64,000 bases of DNA. Origin: Haloarcula hispanica ATCC 33960 (lineage in GTDB: Archaea > Halobacteriota > Halobacteria > Halobacteriales > Haloarculaceae). Of this stretch, positions 8,400 through 16,845 are shown piece by piece. The stretch lies in contig NC_015944.1 in the NCBI RefSeq assembly GCF_000223905.1, positions 124,001 to 188,000 of the forward strand, given 5' to 3'. A program made the position numbers and the translations under genes. How positions within the stretch are numbered: the first letter of the stretch is position 1; each line of letters opens with the position of its first letter. The notes under the pieces were generated by a model. It worked only from the letters and a program-made list of their open reading frames with translations, made no database searches and was not told the DNA's origin.

Positions 8400-9779
8400 T
8401 CAGTCAGCCAGCGAGATGTTCTGCCGGAGGTCGTCTTCGATTGCCTCCAGCGTCCGGCCCTTGGTTTCGGGGACGTAGCGGTAAACGAACACCAACCCTA
8501 CGAGGCTGCAGAGGCCGAACAGCCAGAACGTCGCAGAGGTTCCGACGCCGTCAGTCAGGACGGGGAAGGTCAGCGACACGAGGAGATTCGCACCCCAGTT
8601 GGCGACGGTGACGACACCCATCGCCGACCCGCGAACGGAAAGCGGGTATATCTCAGAGATCAGGAGCCAGAAGACCGGGCCGAGACCGATTGCGAAGAAA
8701 GACACGAACAGCATCAGACTGATCGTGGCGATGACGCCGAGGCCCCCGCCGAGACCGGGAAGGTAGAACACAGTACCGAGGACGGCCAGCGTCGCGACCA
8801 TCCCGCCGACACCGACGAGGAGCAGTCGGCGACGACCGACACGGTCGACGAGCAGGATCGCCACGATGGTCATCACCACGTTGATCGTTCCGATACCGAC
8901 TGTCGCAAGGATTGAGGCCACGTTTCCCAGCCCGGTGGATTCGAGAATCGTCGGGGCGTAGTAAATGACCGCGTTGATGCCGGTGATCTGCTGGAACACG
9001 GCGAGTCCGAGCCCGACCACGAGCGCTGGGCGGAGCCACGGAGCCAGCAGGTCCCGGACGCCGGTTTCGGACTGTGTCTCGACGGTCTCCTCGATATCAC
9101 CGAGTTCTTCCTCGACGCTGCCGGACCGCGTCCGCTTGAGGACGGCTCTCGCCTCGTCTTTCCGTCCGTGCTCGAAGAGCCAGCGTGGGCTTTCGGGCAT
9201 CTTCAGAATGCCGATAGCGAGGACGACGGCTGGGACCATCCCGGCACCGAGCATCCAGCGCCACGCGCCCGCGTCGGCGAACGCGTAGTTGACGAAATAC
9301 GAGAGCAGGATTCCGGTGGTCACCATGAGCTGATTGAGGGAGGTGAGCCCGCCGCGAATCCTGGGCGGCGCGATTTCGGAGATGTACAGCGGGCCGACAA
9401 TCGACGCGAAACCGATAGCGACGCCGTCTATAAGCCGACCGGCGACGAGGACGGGGACGTTCGGCGCGACAGCCATCGTGAACGACCCGACGAAGAACAC
9501 GATGGCCGCGATGAGGATGAGGCGGCGGCGACCGAGGCGGTCGGCTAACTGGCCGCCGACGGCCGCACCGGCCGCGGCCCCGGCCATCGCACCACTGACG
9601 ATGATTCCCTCGACGAGCGGCGACATGACGAACGAGTCCTGAATGAACAGGAACGCGCCCGAGATGATCCCGGTGTCGAACCCGAACAACAGTCCGTTCA
9701 GCGCGGCTAACGCGGAGACGACGTAGACGAACCGGTCGCCGTCACCGCTGAGGACGTTCCGTATGGTGGCTGTGGACAT
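8400..9779 (-). CDS. Sugar-porter family MFS transporter
   Basis: The 459-residue protein has twelve predicted membrane segments and the sugar-porter signatures. These are DRLGRRR after helix 2, PESPRWL at the end of the first half, QQITGINAVIYYAPTI in helix 7, VDRVGRR after helix 8 and PETKGR at the C-terminus. The family imports sugars or polyols by proton symport. I start at the ATG at 9779, where the family begins. Two GTGTAAAA repeats (9782-9789, 9804-9811) lie just upstream, the far one at TATA distance. The substrate cannot be named. Confidence 0.92.
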   Translation of the reverse strand: MSTATIRNVLSGDGDRFVYVVSALAALNGLLFGFDTGIISGAFLFIQDSFVMSPLVEGIIVSGAMAGAAAGAAVGGQLADRLGRRRLILIAAIVFFVGSFTMAVAPNVPVLVAGRLIDGVAIGFASIVGPLYISEIAPPRIRGGLTSLNQLMVTTGILLSYFVNYAFADAGAWRWMLGAGMVPAVVLAIGILKMPESPRWLFEHGRKDEARAVLKRTRSGSVEEELGDIEETVETQSETGVRDLLAPWLRPALVVGLGLAVFQQITGINAVIYYAPTILESTGLGNVASILATVGIGTINVVMTIVAILLVDRVGRRRLLLVGVGGMVATLAVLGTVFYLPGLGGGLGVIATISLMLFVSFFAIGLGPVFWLLISEIYPLSVRGSAMGVVTVANWGANLLVSLTFPVLTDGVGTSATFWLFGLCSLVGLVFVYRYVPETKGRTLEAIEDDLRQNISLAD

Positions 9780-9781
9780 CC

Positions 9782-9811
9782 GTGTAAAAATGAACTCGAA
9801 TCTGTGTAAAA
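9782..9811 (-). promoter_or_regulatory. Direct repeat at the sugar-porter promoter
   Basis: GTGTAAAA occurs at 9782-9789 and 9804-9811, 22 bp apart, which is about two helical turns on one DNA face. The copy farther from the gene coincides with the expected TATA position for a leaderless start at 9779. Confidence 0.35.
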
Positions 9812-9893
9812 GTCTTTCCAAGTCTTTTCGTACCACGGCGAAGCCACTGGGAGCGGGCGGCGTCGGGCGAGGCCCGGAGCGCAGTCTGCACGG

Positions 9894-10373
9894 TCATCGG
9901 TCGCGAACGAACGTAACCGGGCACGGGGCGTTCAACATCACCTCCTGAGCCGTGCTCCCGAAGATAGCCTTCCCCGCCGGAGAGCGCTGCCGCCCGCCGA
10001 CAATCACGCGGTCCGCGGACACGTCTTTCGCGATGGAAACGATACCTTCCCCACTCGTCCCAGTCGTCGCACGGGGGACAGTCGTCACCGACTCGGCTTC
10101 CAGCTCGTCGATGATCTCCTGGGTGACCGACATCTGTGCGGCCAGCTCGTCCGGGTCGATGTTTTCGTCCGGCGTTTCGAGCAGTTGCTCTACCGCCTCC
10201 CGGTACGAGTCCGGATCGAACACATGTGCGATGATTACTGTCGCGTCTGTCGGCACCGTGACTTCAGTAACGGCGTCGACGAGCGTGTCGACGCGGGCGT
10301 CGTCGCGGCTACCGACCGCGAGTAGCACGGTTTCGAGGCCGCGCGTATCGGTCGCTGCTGTCATTTCATTCAT
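9894..10373 (-). CDS. UspA-type universal stress protein
   Basis: The 159-residue protein has the UspA alpha/beta fold. It has an N-terminal strand ETVLLAVGSRDDA, VIIAHVFDPD, and a C-terminal nucleotide-loop region VIVGGRQRSPAGKAIFGSTAQ followed by APCPVTFVR. The first part of the loop has Q where ATP-binding members usually have G. I choose the ATG at 10373 because TATTTA at about 10398-10403 lies 27 bp upstream, giving a leaderless start. A GTG at 10379 and an ATG at 10364 are alternatives. Confidence 0.88.
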   Translation of the reverse strand: MNEMTAATDTRGLETVLLAVGSRDDARVDTLVDAVTEVTVPTDATVIIAHVFDPDSYREAVEQLLETPDENIDPDELAAQMSVTQEIIDELEAESVTTVPRATTGTSGEGIVSIAKDVSADRVIVGGRQRSPAGKAIFGSTAQEVMLNAPCPVTFVRDR

Positions 10374-10419
10374 CAGCACTGAGATTCGCTGCCGGGGTAA
10401 ATAGAAGCTGCTATGAGTT

Positions 10420-10435
10420 TACTATAATTATAGTA
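10420..10435. promoter_or_regulatory. 16-bp perfect palindrome upstream of the UspA gene
   Basis: TACTATAATTATAGTA is fully symmetric and lies 47-62 bp upstream of the UspA start, just beyond the BRE/TATA region. The placement fits an activator site or a second promoter element. Confidence 0.4.
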
Positions 10436-10531
10436 ATTATTTGTATTCAGCTATACGACCCGCTTCCACCGCGACGGGGACATCCACCTACTCCTCTGAG
10501 AGCGGGTGTCGCGGTGGCACGGACCTGTCTC

Positions 10532-11731
10532 TCACTCGGCAACTCCTTCTGTAATAATCCTCGCGAGGCGTTCTCGGTCGAACAACTGCGCCTCTGTGAA
10601 CGTCTCGGGGAAGTAGCGCTTCGCGTACCGTTCGATCATGAATAGGTTGTGCAACGGGCCGGTGTAGATCGGACCGCCGCGAAACACCCTGTCGTTCTGG
10701 ACGGCCCTCAACCGGCTGCCCACTTCGTGCTCTTTCATATGGGCGAGCACTGAGTTCTCGAACTCCTCACGGGTCTTCCCCTCGCGATGGTATCGCAGAA
10801 GGAGTGAGTCTGGATCTATCTCCAGCAACGCTTCGTAATCGAGCGACTCCGAGCCGGAGTACCCCTCGATTCCGGTGTCCGAGAACGCGTCGGCAATTCC
10901 GAGCGTTTGGAAGTGTTCCTTGTTGGCCCCGTTCCCGCTGATCCGATACGGCGTGAACGCTTCCGGCTCCTCGCCGGCGAACATGAGCGCGGCGTTCGGT
11001 CGCTCCTCTGGTGCCGGGAGCCGAGCCTGCACCGTTTCGGCTAGCTCGGCATGGATTGAACGGATCGCCTCGAAGCGCGCCTGTTCCTGAACCATCTCAG
11101 CCACCTTCTCGAAAGCCTCGTACAGGCTGTAGTACCGGTAGTTGTGCCAGTCGTCAGTCCGTCGGAAAACGAGGTTTCCGATAAACGGAGCGACGTTCTC
11201 CCGGACTTCCGTGAGGTCGGACTGTTCCCATGCTTTGAGCCAGTGTGTCAGTGCGTGCGGATCGATGAGATGCAGATCCGCGTCCATCTCGTAGAACGCC
11301 TCCTTCGAGACGCCGTCGCTCCAGAGCTGTGTGAGGGCGTTGAGGTCTATAGACACTCCATCGAGTTCCTCGTAGTGCAGCGTCTTGTACCGTCCACGGT
11401 ACCAGATTGATTGTACTGCGTCGCCGTGACCGAGCGCGACCAGCATATCGATGTAGTCCGCGGTGAAGGGGGCGATTGTCTCGGGCACAGTTTCGAACTC
11501 GACGGTTCCGACTGGCTCCATCGTCACCGAATACGTTCCGTCGGAAGTCGCTGGCCCGGTAGCGCTCGGTTCGGTATCCGTGGCCCTGTCACCGGTCCCA
11601 GCTTCCGAAGATTCCTGACTGCTGTTGCCCAAACATCCGGCGAGTAGTCCACCGAGGGCGAGTGTACCACCGCCTTTCACGACTTCTCTCCGCGTCGGTC
11701 GTTCGAACGTTGCTCCGTCCGGGCCACTCAT
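10532..11731 (-). CDS. Tat-exported iron/siderophore-type binding lipoprotein (third of three)
   Basis: This 399-residue protein captures a ligand at the cell surface for an ABC importer of the iron-siderophore/cobalamin class. It has a twin-arginine signal (R14, R15) and a lipobox ending at Cys33 (GGLLAGC). A Ser/Thr/Gly-rich linker follows, then a PBP-like domain with the family features VEFETVPETIAPFTADYIDMLVALG-type and DPDSLLLRYH. Its ATG overlaps the stop of the upstream paralogue by 4 bp (ATGA). It closely resembles the gene at 11728-12918. No permease or ATPase lies nearby. The exact ligand is unknown. Confidence 0.87.
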   Translation of the reverse strand: MSGPDGATFERPTRREVVKGGGTLALGGLLAGCLGNSSQESSEAGTGDRATDTEPSATGPATSDGTYSVTMEPVGTVEFETVPETIAPFTADYIDMLVALGHGDAVQSIWYRGRYKTLHYEELDGVSIDLNALTQLWSDGVSKEAFYEMDADLHLIDPHALTHWLKAWEQSDLTEVRENVAPFIGNLVFRRTDDWHNYRYYSLYEAFEKVAEMVQEQARFEAIRSIHAELAETVQARLPAPEERPNAALMFAGEEPEAFTPYRISGNGANKEHFQTLGIADAFSDTGIEGYSGSESLDYEALLEIDPDSLLLRYHREGKTREEFENSVLAHMKEHEVGSRLRAVQNDRVFRGGPIYTGPLHNLFMIERYAKRYFPETFTEAQLFDRERLARIITEGVAE

Positions 11732-12918
11732 TCGAACTCACCCGTGACGATATCGGCGAGGCGCTCCCGGTCGAAGAGTTCGGTGTCTGAGGTCACGTCG
11801 CCGAAGATATCGGGATAGAGTTGTTGGGCCGCCCGTTCTGTCAGGAAGAAATTGTGAATCGGACCCTGTCGGAGGTAGCCACCGCGATACACGCGTCCGT
11901 TCTGTACCGCGGTCAGTTGGCTCCCGACGCTGTGGTCTTGCATAAACTGTAGAACGGTCTCCCGGAACTCGGTCGCAGATTTTCGCTCGTGGCCGCGGAC
12001 GAGGATAACGTCCGGATCGACTGAGAGAAGCGTTTCGTAGTCGTACTCGCCCCGATTGGTTGTGCTGAGGTTCTCGATATCGGTTCCGGCAAGCGCGTCG
12101 GTGACGCCGAGATCACGCCACTGCTTCTTGCTCGTGCCGTTGTCGTTCAGCCGATAGGGCGAGAACGACTCCGGTTCGTCGGTGCCCTCGAACGTAAGGA
12201 GGACGTTCGGACGCTCCTCAGCTGGCGGGAGCTGACTCTGCAGGTCCGCGATGTAGTCGTCGTGTAGCTGTTTGAACGCCTCGTACCGAGCCTGTTCTTG
12301 GAAGACCTCAGCAACCTTCTCGAAGGCTTGATACAGGGTGTAGTACCGGTAGTCGTGCCACTCGTCGGAGCGACGGAAGATCAGATTCCCGATGAACGGA
12401 GCGACGTTTTCGGCGATTTCGTCGACGTCCGACTGCGACCAGTCGAACCAGTTGATGAGCATCCCTGGGTCATAGAGGTGCACGTCGCTGTCGAGTTCGT
12501 AAAACTCCTCTTTCGTTCGGACCTCCGGATTCGCGTCAATCGTCTCCTGGTCGACGGACACACCGGGAAGCTCATCGTAGACGTACGTGTAGTAGCGGTC
12601 CGCCCCGCCGATACCTGTGAGGCCATCGGCCTGCCCGAGTGCCACGCCCATATCGGCGTAGGTGCCACCGTAGGGAAGCCATCGCTCGGGAACCGTCTGG
12701 AACGTAACGTCGCCCACCGGCTCCATATTGACAGTGTATGATTCAGTCTCAGTCGCTGTTGGGGTCTCGGTTGTCTCCGTTGGCTCAGTCGCGGTAGAGT
12801 CCGTGGCGGAGTTGCTCGAACACCCGGCGAGCAAACTGCCGCCCGCAATCAGCCCGGCTCCCTTGATATAATCTCTGCGTGTCGGCTGTTCAAGCGCCGG
12901 TCTACCGGGGTCAGTCAC
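11728..12918 (-). CDS. Tat-exported iron/siderophore-type binding lipoprotein (second of three)
   Basis: The 396-residue protein is built like its neighbour: twin arginine at R14-R15, lipobox Cys33, a Thr-rich linker and a substrate-binding domain. It shares with the 10532-11731 protein the stretch FIGNL-FRR-WH-YRYY-LY-AFEKVAE and the C-terminal NGRVYRGG and FDRERLA. It overlaps both neighbours by 4 bp, so the three are co-translated. It is clearly a product of tandem duplication. Confidence 0.87.
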   Translation of the reverse strand: MTDPGRPALEQPTRRDYIKGAGLIAGGSLLAGCSSNSATDSTATEPTETTETPTATETESYTVNMEPVGDVTFQTVPERWLPYGGTYADMGVALGQADGLTGIGGADRYYTYVYDELPGVSVDQETIDANPEVRTKEEFYELDSDVHLYDPGMLINWFDWSQSDVDEIAENVAPFIGNLIFRRSDEWHDYRYYTLYQAFEKVAEVFQEQARYEAFKQLHDDYIADLQSQLPPAEERPNVLLTFEGTDEPESFSPYRLNDNGTSKKQWRDLGVTDALAGTDIENLSTTNRGEYDYETLLSVDPDVILVRGHERKSATEFRETVLQFMQDHSVGSQLTAVQNGRVYRGGYLRQGPIHNFFLTERAAQQLYPDIFGDVTSDTELFDRERLADIVTGEFE

Positions 12919-14165
12919 TGTCCCTCACCCGTGATTACGTCAGCGACACGCTGGCGGTCAAACAGCTGTTCCTCGACGGGGAGTTCGGGGTATGGCTCGC
13001 CGTCGACGTAGCCCGGCCACTCACCGAACTGGTCGGGGTACAGTTGTTTCGCGGTCATTTCAGTCTGAAACAGGTTCAGGATCGGACCCTGCCGACGGGC
13101 ACCTTGAGCGTATATCCGCCCCTCTTGGACGGCAGTTATCTTTCTCAGTACCTCGTCGTCTGCCAGTTGTGACCGAATGTCGTCGAGGTTGTGGTACCCC
13201 GTCATCGGCCCGAGGACGAGCAACACGTCCGGGTCGGCGTCGAGAAGCAGTTCGGAGTCGAGCGTGATATTCCGCCCGTCGTCGCCGTACTCGTCACCAA
13301 CGGCGTCGGCTAACGCATCGGTAGCACCCAGCGGGCGGGTGTGGGCAGCGTAGTAGCCCGGATGGTTCATTTTGTACCCCCATATTTTCTCGTCGGATGT
13401 GGAGAACAGGACCATGGCCGCGCTCGGCCGCTCCTGTTCCGGGGGCAGGCCCGCTCTGATAGTCTGCAGCATCGATTCGCGGACCGATGTGAGTGCCTCG
13501 TACCGGTCGCTCTCTCGGAACACCTGCGCGATCTTTCCGAAGATCTCCCAGAGCGTATAGTATTCGTACGCATCAGCCCAGCCTGATGGCGGTTTCTGAT
13601 GAGTGCCGCTGAGCGTGTTCCCGAACCACGGGCCGACGTTCGAGCCTATCTCTTCGAGGCTACTGTCGTCCCATCCCTCGGCCGTCGCAACCTTCGCTGG
13701 GTCCGCTATATGGACATCGCTATCGAGTTCGTACAGTTTCTCTTTCGACGGCGGCCACGAAGAGTACAGGTCATCCCAGTCGATTGAGACTCCCTCCAGT
13801 CGGTGGAGGAACTTCTGATACAGCGATTGGTGGTATTCAGGCGCGTGCATCGCGTTGATCGCGTCGCCTCGCCCAAGCGCGACCAGCATGTCTACGTGGT
13901 GGCCCAGTATCGTGAACACACTCTGGGGGACCGTTTCGAACTCGACGGTTCCCATGGGCGACATTGTAACCAAGTACCCGTCATCAGCCGTGGTTGGTTC
14001 GGCCATTGAGGTCGACCCGTCGCCTGTGCCTCGCTCGCTCGGAGTTGACTTGGAGTCGGATTGACCTACACAGCCCGCCAACAACCCCCCACCTATCACC
14101 GCGCCACCATACTTCATGTAGTCACGTCTAGTCGGGGACTTGTGGTTTGTATCATCTCTCGACAT
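12915..14165 (-). CDS. Tat-exported iron/siderophore-type binding lipoprotein (first of three)
   Basis: The 416-residue leading gene of the triplet has a twin arginine (R13-R14) and lipobox Cys32. It is the most diverged copy: the second domain carries a different insert (GTHQKPPSGWADAYEYY) where the others have FRR-WH-YRYY. I start at the ATG at 14165. An ATATATA element centred near 14191 lies 26 bp upstream, which gives a leaderless transcript. Iron boxes flank that TATA box, so the operon is probably repressed when iron is plentiful. Confidence 0.87.
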   Translation of the reverse strand: MSRDDTNHKSPTRRDYMKYGGAVIGGGLLAGCVGQSDSKSTPSERGTGDGSTSMAEPTTADDGYLVTMSPMGTVEFETVPQSVFTILGHHVDMLVALGRGDAINAMHAPEYHQSLYQKFLHRLEGVSIDWDDLYSSWPPSKEKLYELDSDVHIADPAKVATAEGWDDSSLEEIGSNVGPWFGNTLSGTHQKPPSGWADAYEYYTLWEIFGKIAQVFRESDRYEALTSVRESMLQTIRAGLPPEQERPSAAMVLFSTSDEKIWGYKMNHPGYYAAHTRPLGATDALADAVGDEYGDDGRNITLDSELLLDADPDVLLVLGPMTGYHNLDDIRSQLADDEVLRKITAVQEGRIYAQGARRQGPILNLFQTEMTAKQLYPDQFGEWPGYVDGEPYPELPVEEQLFDRQRVADVITGEGQ

Positions 14166-14170
14166 GGTTG

Positions 14171-14222
14171 TTAGGCCCACCTAAAAATATATAACTGCTT
14201 CGGAATTTAGGCGCGCCTGAAA
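14171..14222 (-). promoter_or_regulatory. Iron-responsive promoter with two DtxR-type boxes
   Basis: Box 1 (14171-14184) is TTAGG-CCCA-CCTAA and lies between the TATA box and the start codon. Box 2 (14206-14222) is a near-perfect TTTAGGC-GC-GCCTGAA dyad at the upstream side of the TATA element (about 14188-14194). A repressor on both sites would block TBP/TFB and polymerase. The operon it controls encodes iron-type binding lipoproteins, which agrees. Confidence 0.65.
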
Positions 14223-14418
14223 ACTGGCCGCCGTCACGGACTCCGGTCGGTTGTCCCGGCAGTCCGTGTCACGTATGCTCGTCGAGAGCGCAACTTCCCC
14301 GCTGTTATCCACCCTGAGACATGCTGCATCTATTCACAAACTGCGGCTGGCGCGTTCGAGACCTCGCTGCTACCGCTGACAGCCACAACAGCGGATCGGG
14401 GGAACGTACAACAGTAAA

Positions 14419-14437
14419 GTGTCCTTGCTGTGGACAC
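14419..14437 (+). promoter_or_regulatory. Inverted repeat upstream of the Lrp-type gene
   Basis: GTGTCC (14419-14424) and GGACAC (14432-14437) are perfect 6-bp arms with a 7-bp spacer, ending 6 bp before the ATG at 14444. The size and place suit self-regulation by the Lrp/AsnC-type product. Confidence 0.45.
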
Positions 14438-14443
14438 ACTAGT

Positions 14444-14917
14444 ATGGCTGACGAGGAAATCGACGACGTGGACAGGGCAATCCTGTACGCATTACAGGAG
14501 GATGCTCGAAACATGTCGTCCGGGGACATCGCAGAGCGAACCGATACGTCCGACAGCACCGTCCGCAAGCGCATTAACCATCTCGAGTCCAGCGAGGTGA
14601 TTAAGGGCTACAGCGCTGACGTCGACTATCAGCAGGCGGGCTATCCGCTCCGGATGCTGCTTTACTGCACTGCGTCGATTCCCGAGCGAGGCGATTTAAT
14701 CCCGAAAATTCTGGATATAGACGGTGTGGTATCGGTACAGGAACTGGTCACCGGCGAGGAGAATCTCCTCGTGACGGCTGTCGGCGAATCGGATAGCGAT
14801 ATCACCCCTGTCGCACAGGCACTTCTCGATATGGGCCTGACAGTGGCCGACGAAGTACTCGTTCGGAGCCATGAGACGACGCCTTTCGGTAAGTTCGATT
14901 CCGAAAACGGTAGCTAG
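14444..14917 (+). CDS. Lrp/AsnC family transcriptional regulator
   Basis: The 157-residue protein has an N-terminal helix-turn-helix (IDDVDRAILYALQEDARNMSSGDIAERTDTSDSTVRKRINHLE) and a C-terminal RAM-type alpha/beta domain (about residues 70-140) that usually binds an amino acid or similar effector. I start at the ATG at 14444. The frame remains open upstream through a CPCCG motif but has no good start codon there. It precedes the dabB-dabA pair on the same strand by 440 bp and could regulate it, the iron lipoproteins, or itself. Confidence 0.87.
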   Translation: MADEEIDDVDRAILYALQEDARNMSSGDIAERTDTSDSTVRKRINHLESSEVIKGYSADVDYQQAGYPLRMLLYCTASIPERGDLIPKILDIDGVVSVQELVTGEENLLVTAVGESDSDITPVAQALLDMGLTVADEVLVRSHETTPFGKFDSENGS

Positions 14918-15357
14918 CTGACGACGCCGCCGCGACCACAGGGTTACGCTCTGGACACCTGCGTGCCCGGGACGACGCGGTCAGACAGGGTATGAGAGTA
15001 ACCGTCTCATGCCCGGCAACGATCTGATTTCCTGAGCAGCCTCTCCGAACAGTTTGGTAATATCGCTCCATCTCAATACTCACTCGGTCCCTCATAGTCG
15101 AATCTGTGTACGTGTGTACAGCGGACTCGTAATCGAACGGTGTTGCCAGCACAGGCCGCGAGGTACCCGCTTACTCCCCTGGCGGTGGTTCTCGACCGAG
15201 ATTCAACCACAAAAACATAATGTTCTATAATCTACTATTTTAGGAACAAATTGGTAGTATAGAAGGATTTAATAATCAGTCCGTTCGCACTAGGGATGAA
15301 GACAACCGGAACTGGTCAATCACATTCCGTGATTGCCGTGATCAGTCACGAAAAACG
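14918..15357 (+). promoter_or_regulatory. Intergenic region with the dabBA promoter
   Basis: No gene is supported here. An imperfect dyad has arms TTCTATAATCTACTA (15223-15237) and TGGTAGTATAGAA (15252-15264). A TATA-like TTTAATAA (about 15268-15275) follows, placing the transcript start near 15296-15300 and giving a leader of about 60 nt. Close to the dabB ATG a small hairpin CGTGA-TCAG-TCACG (15337-15350) is seen. The dyad lies directly upstream of the TATA box, as expected for a regulator site. Confidence 0.45.
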
Positions 15358-16845
15358 ATGTCAGGACACAACTCACCGAAGACGGTTGGATCACTCCCGG
15401 ACACGACGGCTGACTCGCCGCTCGTACCCGTCGCACTCACATGGCTCGTGTGGTCGATGTTTGCCGCGAGCATTGCTGTGCTTGCCGTTCGGGTCCGAAC
15501 CGGAGTCGCGTGGGAGATACCCGGCGTTGTTGCTGTCGATGGGCTGACCGTCCTGATGTGGGTGGTCGCCACCTTCTTCAGCGGTATCGTTCACAGCTAC
15601 TCGCGCCGCTACCTGGCAGGCAGCCGCCTTAAAACGGGCTTTTTCGCCACCGTATTCGGTTTCACGGTGGTCGTGATGGGACTGGTCGCGGCTGACCACC
15701 TTGCCCTGTTCGGGGCGCTGTGGCTCGCGATGGGGCTGCTGATGGCGAAACTCATCGGAATCGTCGGCGGCTGGGACCAGGCACAGGCGGCTGCGACGGT
15801 CGCCCGCAAGTACTTCATCGCCAGCAGCGCGCTTCTCGCCGTCGCGCTAACGGCGCTGTGGTGGACGACCGATGCGACCACAGTCACCGGAGTTACGGCG
15901 GCTGCCGACGCACTCGGTGGCCCGGTGTGGCTGGTCGCCGCCGGCGCGCTCGTGCTCGCAGCGATGATTCAGTCCGCTCTGCTCCCGTTCCACGGCTGGC
16001 TTCTCTCTTCGATGACCGCACCGACGCCCGCCTCGGCGCTGATGCACGCTGGATTCGTCAACGCCGGCGGCATCCTGTTGACCCGCTTCGCCCCAGTCAT
16101 CACTGTCGACCCTGCGCTCATGCTCGCAATCGTCGCCGTCGGCGGTGCAAGCGCCATCGGCGGGAAACTCCTGAAGTCGGTCCAGACTGACATCAAGGGC
16201 AAACTCGGCTGTTCGACGGTCGGCCAGATGGGATTCATGATCATGCAGGCCGGCCTCGGCTTCTTCGGGGCTGCTATTACCCACCTCATCCTCCACGGCT
16301 TCTACAAGGCCTACCAGTTCCTCAGTGCCGGCGGCCAAATTGAACACACTAGCCCGAGCGAGGGGACGCCACACACGGTAGGAACGACGACGAGCATTAT
16401 CGGTGTCATCGTCACACTGCTGACCGGCATCGCCGGCGGCGCAGTGTTCGCGGTGCTGACGGGGAAAGGGACGAAGGTCGGCAGCGGCCTCCTGCTGACG
16501 TTCTTTGTGGTGTTCACGACGCTCCACGCGGCCCGTAGCGCCGTACAGCATACCTCGCTTCCAACGGCGGCCCGCTACGGGGCCGTCCCAGTGGTCTTCT
16601 TCCCGGCTATCGTCATCTACGCCGCGGTCTATACGGGCGTCTCGGGGCTCATGCCTGTCAGCCCGGCAACGACGGAACTGACCCTGCTCCACGGCATTAT
16701 CGCCGTCGTCTTCGTCGGCATCTACACCGGCATCGAGACCGGGGTTCACGAGCGCAGCCAGCGCCTCTACGTGGCGCTGCTGAACGCCGGTCAACCGGCA
16801 GCTGACACTGTGCTCACTGCTACGGAGGACTACAATGAGTACTGA
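15358..16845 (+). CDS. dabB: DabB-type membrane subunit of inorganic-carbon accumulation complex
   Basis: The 495-residue protein belongs to the NADH-quinone oxidoreductase NuoL/NuoM proton-channel family, with about twelve to fourteen membrane helices. It is far from any complex I operon and is followed by dabA. Family features include HGWLLSSMTAPTPASALMHAG (helix 7-8 region), the conserved Lys in GGKLLKSVQTDIKGKLGCST and LHGFYKAYQFL. In the DAB complex this subunit is proposed to couple ion flow to the CO2-hydrating DabA. The ATG at 15358 is the only in-frame start. Its end overlaps dabA by 11 bp. Confidence 0.9.
   Translation: MSGHNSPKTVGSLPDTTADSPLVPVALTWLVWSMFAASIAVLAVRVRTGVAWEIPGVVAVDGLTVLMWVVATFFSGIVHSYSRRYLAGSRLKTGFFATVFGFTVVVMGLVAADHLALFGALWLAMGLLMAKLIGIVGGWDQAQAAATVARKYFIASSALLAVALTALWWTTDATTVTGVTAAADALGGPVWLVAAGALVLAAMIQSALLPFHGWLLSSMTAPTPASALMHAGFVNAGGILLTRFAPVITVDPALMLAIVAVGGASAIGGKLLKSVQTDIKGKLGCSTVGQMGFMIMQAGLGFFGAAITHLILHGFYKAYQFLSAGGQIEHTSPSEGTPHTVGTTTSIIGVIVTLLTGIAGGAVFAVLTGKGTKVGSGLLLTFFVVFTTLHAARSAVQHTSLPTAARYGAVPVVFFPAIVIYAAVYTGVSGLMPVSPATTELTLLHGIIAVVFVGIYTGIETGVHERSQRLYVALLNAGQPAADTVLTATEDYNEY

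Noticed and set aside
15296-15547. Frame starting at the presumed dab transcript start
   Set aside because: Its translation is Arg-rich and overlaps dabB in another phase. I keep it only as a possible upstream frame, not as a gene.
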